Below, one piece after another: positions 63,401 through 64,000 of a DNA stretch of 64,000 nt. The position numbers were made by a program, and so were the translations under genes. The notes under the pieces were generated by a model, which was given only the letters and a program-made list of their open reading frames with translations, had not been told where the DNA came from and made no database searches. This stretch comes from Rutidosis leptorrhynchoides (Eukaryota > Streptophyta > Magnoliopsida > Asterales > Asteraceae): contig NC_092333.1 of NCBI RefSeq assembly GCF_046630445.1, forward strand, positions 706,891,001 through 706,955,000, written 5' to 3'. Positions within the stretch are counted from its first letter, which is position 1; every line of letters starts with the position of its first letter.

Positions 63401-63731
63401 CGATAATCGTTACATATATGTCTCGTTTCGAAATCCTTAAGTTAGTAGTCTTGTTTATATGTATATAACTCATTGTTAATATACTTATGGAGATACTTAC
63501 TTATCATAATCTCATGTTAACCATATGTATATCCATATATATATATCGTCATGTCGTTTTTACAAGTTTGTGAATCGCCGGTCAACTTGGGTGGTCAATT
63601 GTCTATATGAAACATATTTCAATTAATCAAGTTTTAACAAGTTTGATTGCTTAACATGTTGGAAACATTTAATCATGTAAATATCAATCTCAATTAATAT
63701 ATATAAACATGGAAAAGTTCGGGTCACTACA
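60481..63731 (-). repeat. E3 5' LTR (3251 bp)
   Basis: On the plus strand it opens TGAAATGTCCCGTTC and closes GGGTCACTACA, followed by the target copy TGTAG. It is near identical to 36636-39891. Confidence 0.95.
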
Positions 63732-64000
63732 TGTAGTATTGTCAATCTTTGACGACCAAGTGCATCGAGACGTTCTCTAAAAAAAAAATATATATATACG
63801 AGAATAGAACTACTATTAAAGTTGAATATACCTTTGATGATTCGGAGAAATAGTTGACGACTCATTCGATAACGTCGTTTAAATTTGTTAGGCGGATACT
63901 TTGGTGTTTCCGAAAAATAATCCTTGTACGTATAGCCTTTCTGCCGCTTCTTTACGCTCTCTTTGAATATAAAGATGGGTTCGAGGGATCCGTGAACTAC
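63732..64000 (-). pseudogene. PIF/Harbinger transposase relic, N-terminal part
   Basis: On the minus strand the translation shows ERKEAAERLY, then DYFSETPKYPPNKFKRRYRM, SRQLFLRIIKG and RLDALGRQRLTIL. This is the usual N-terminal order of plant Harbinger (ALP1-like) transposases. A frame change separates the first two phrases, and an AT-rich stretch (about 63780-63835) that may be a small intron or an insertion separates the last two. It continues across E3 into 36630 and below. The start is outside the window. Confidence 0.85.

Larger units (their letters stand above)
36636..63731 (-). mobile_element. E3: Ty3/Gypsy chromovirus with captured F-box frame, interrupted by E4
   Basis: E3 has LTRs at 36636-39891 (3') and 60481-63731 (5') and is flanked by an exact 5-bp target duplication TGTAG (36631-36635 and 63732-63736). 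Read on the minus strand the order is 5' LTR, primer binding site, leader, [E4 insertion], acidic frame, F-box-like frame, gag, zinc knuckles, protease, RT, RNase H, integrase, chromodomain-like tail, 3' LTR. Without E4 it is about 13.1 kb. The LTRs differ by about 1 percent by eye, so it is young (roughly half a million years at the grass rate). Both ends are intact. Coding parts are broken, with about five interruptions. Confidence 0.93.

Overview
The window is AT-rich nuclear DNA from a flowering plant. GT-AG introns, plant-type ZW10 and long-LTR chromoviruses show this directly. The style of the repeats and of one retroelement fragment suggests an asterid, perhaps Asteraceae, but that is inference. 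About two thirds of the window is nested LTR retrotransposons; a host island of roughly 20 kb lies between them.

Left block (1-16749): a minus-strand Ty3/Gypsy element (E1, cut by the window edge) sits inside the 5' LTR of a plus-strand chromovirus (E2). E2's 3' LTR is 13468-16749. A Mutator-type MITE with a 9-bp target duplication has landed in E2's 5' LTR only.

Host island (16750-36635): it holds three genes. One is an intronless plant-specific gene of unknown function (21681-22250, 189 aa). The second is a complete 14-exon ZW10 homologue (25273-30776, 750 aa), a subunit of the ER vesicle-tethering complex. The third, convergent with ZW10, is a 5-exon gene for a small protein that looks mitochondrial and membrane-bound (31717-35664, minus, 195 aa). 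A hAT-type MITE lies in ZW10 intron 6, and a pair of foldback MITEs in inverted orientation fills most of intron 3 of the small gene. Between the genes are microsatellites, short direct repeats, a small MITE and a broken retroelement-associated coding fragment.

Right block (36060-64000): an old PIF/Harbinger transposase relic (minus) is split by a 27-kb insertion. That insertion is chromovirus E3 (minus, 36636-63731, target duplication TGTAG). E3 is itself interrupted by a sister element E4 (plus, 46407-60402, target duplication TAATG). E4's 3' LTR carries an 875-bp TRIM-like element with a 5S-rRNA-derived segment (59485-60359, target duplication ATTAA). The order of events is therefore Harbinger, then E3, then E4, then TRIM.

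The most unusual content is in E3 and E4. Between the 5' LTR and gag both carry an acidic reading frame and, after it, a reading frame resembling plant F-box proteins of the At2g35280-like kind. E2 has the acidic frame but not the F-box frame, so the F-box looks like a host gene captured in the E3/E4 branch. All retroelement copies here are treated as broken fossils.
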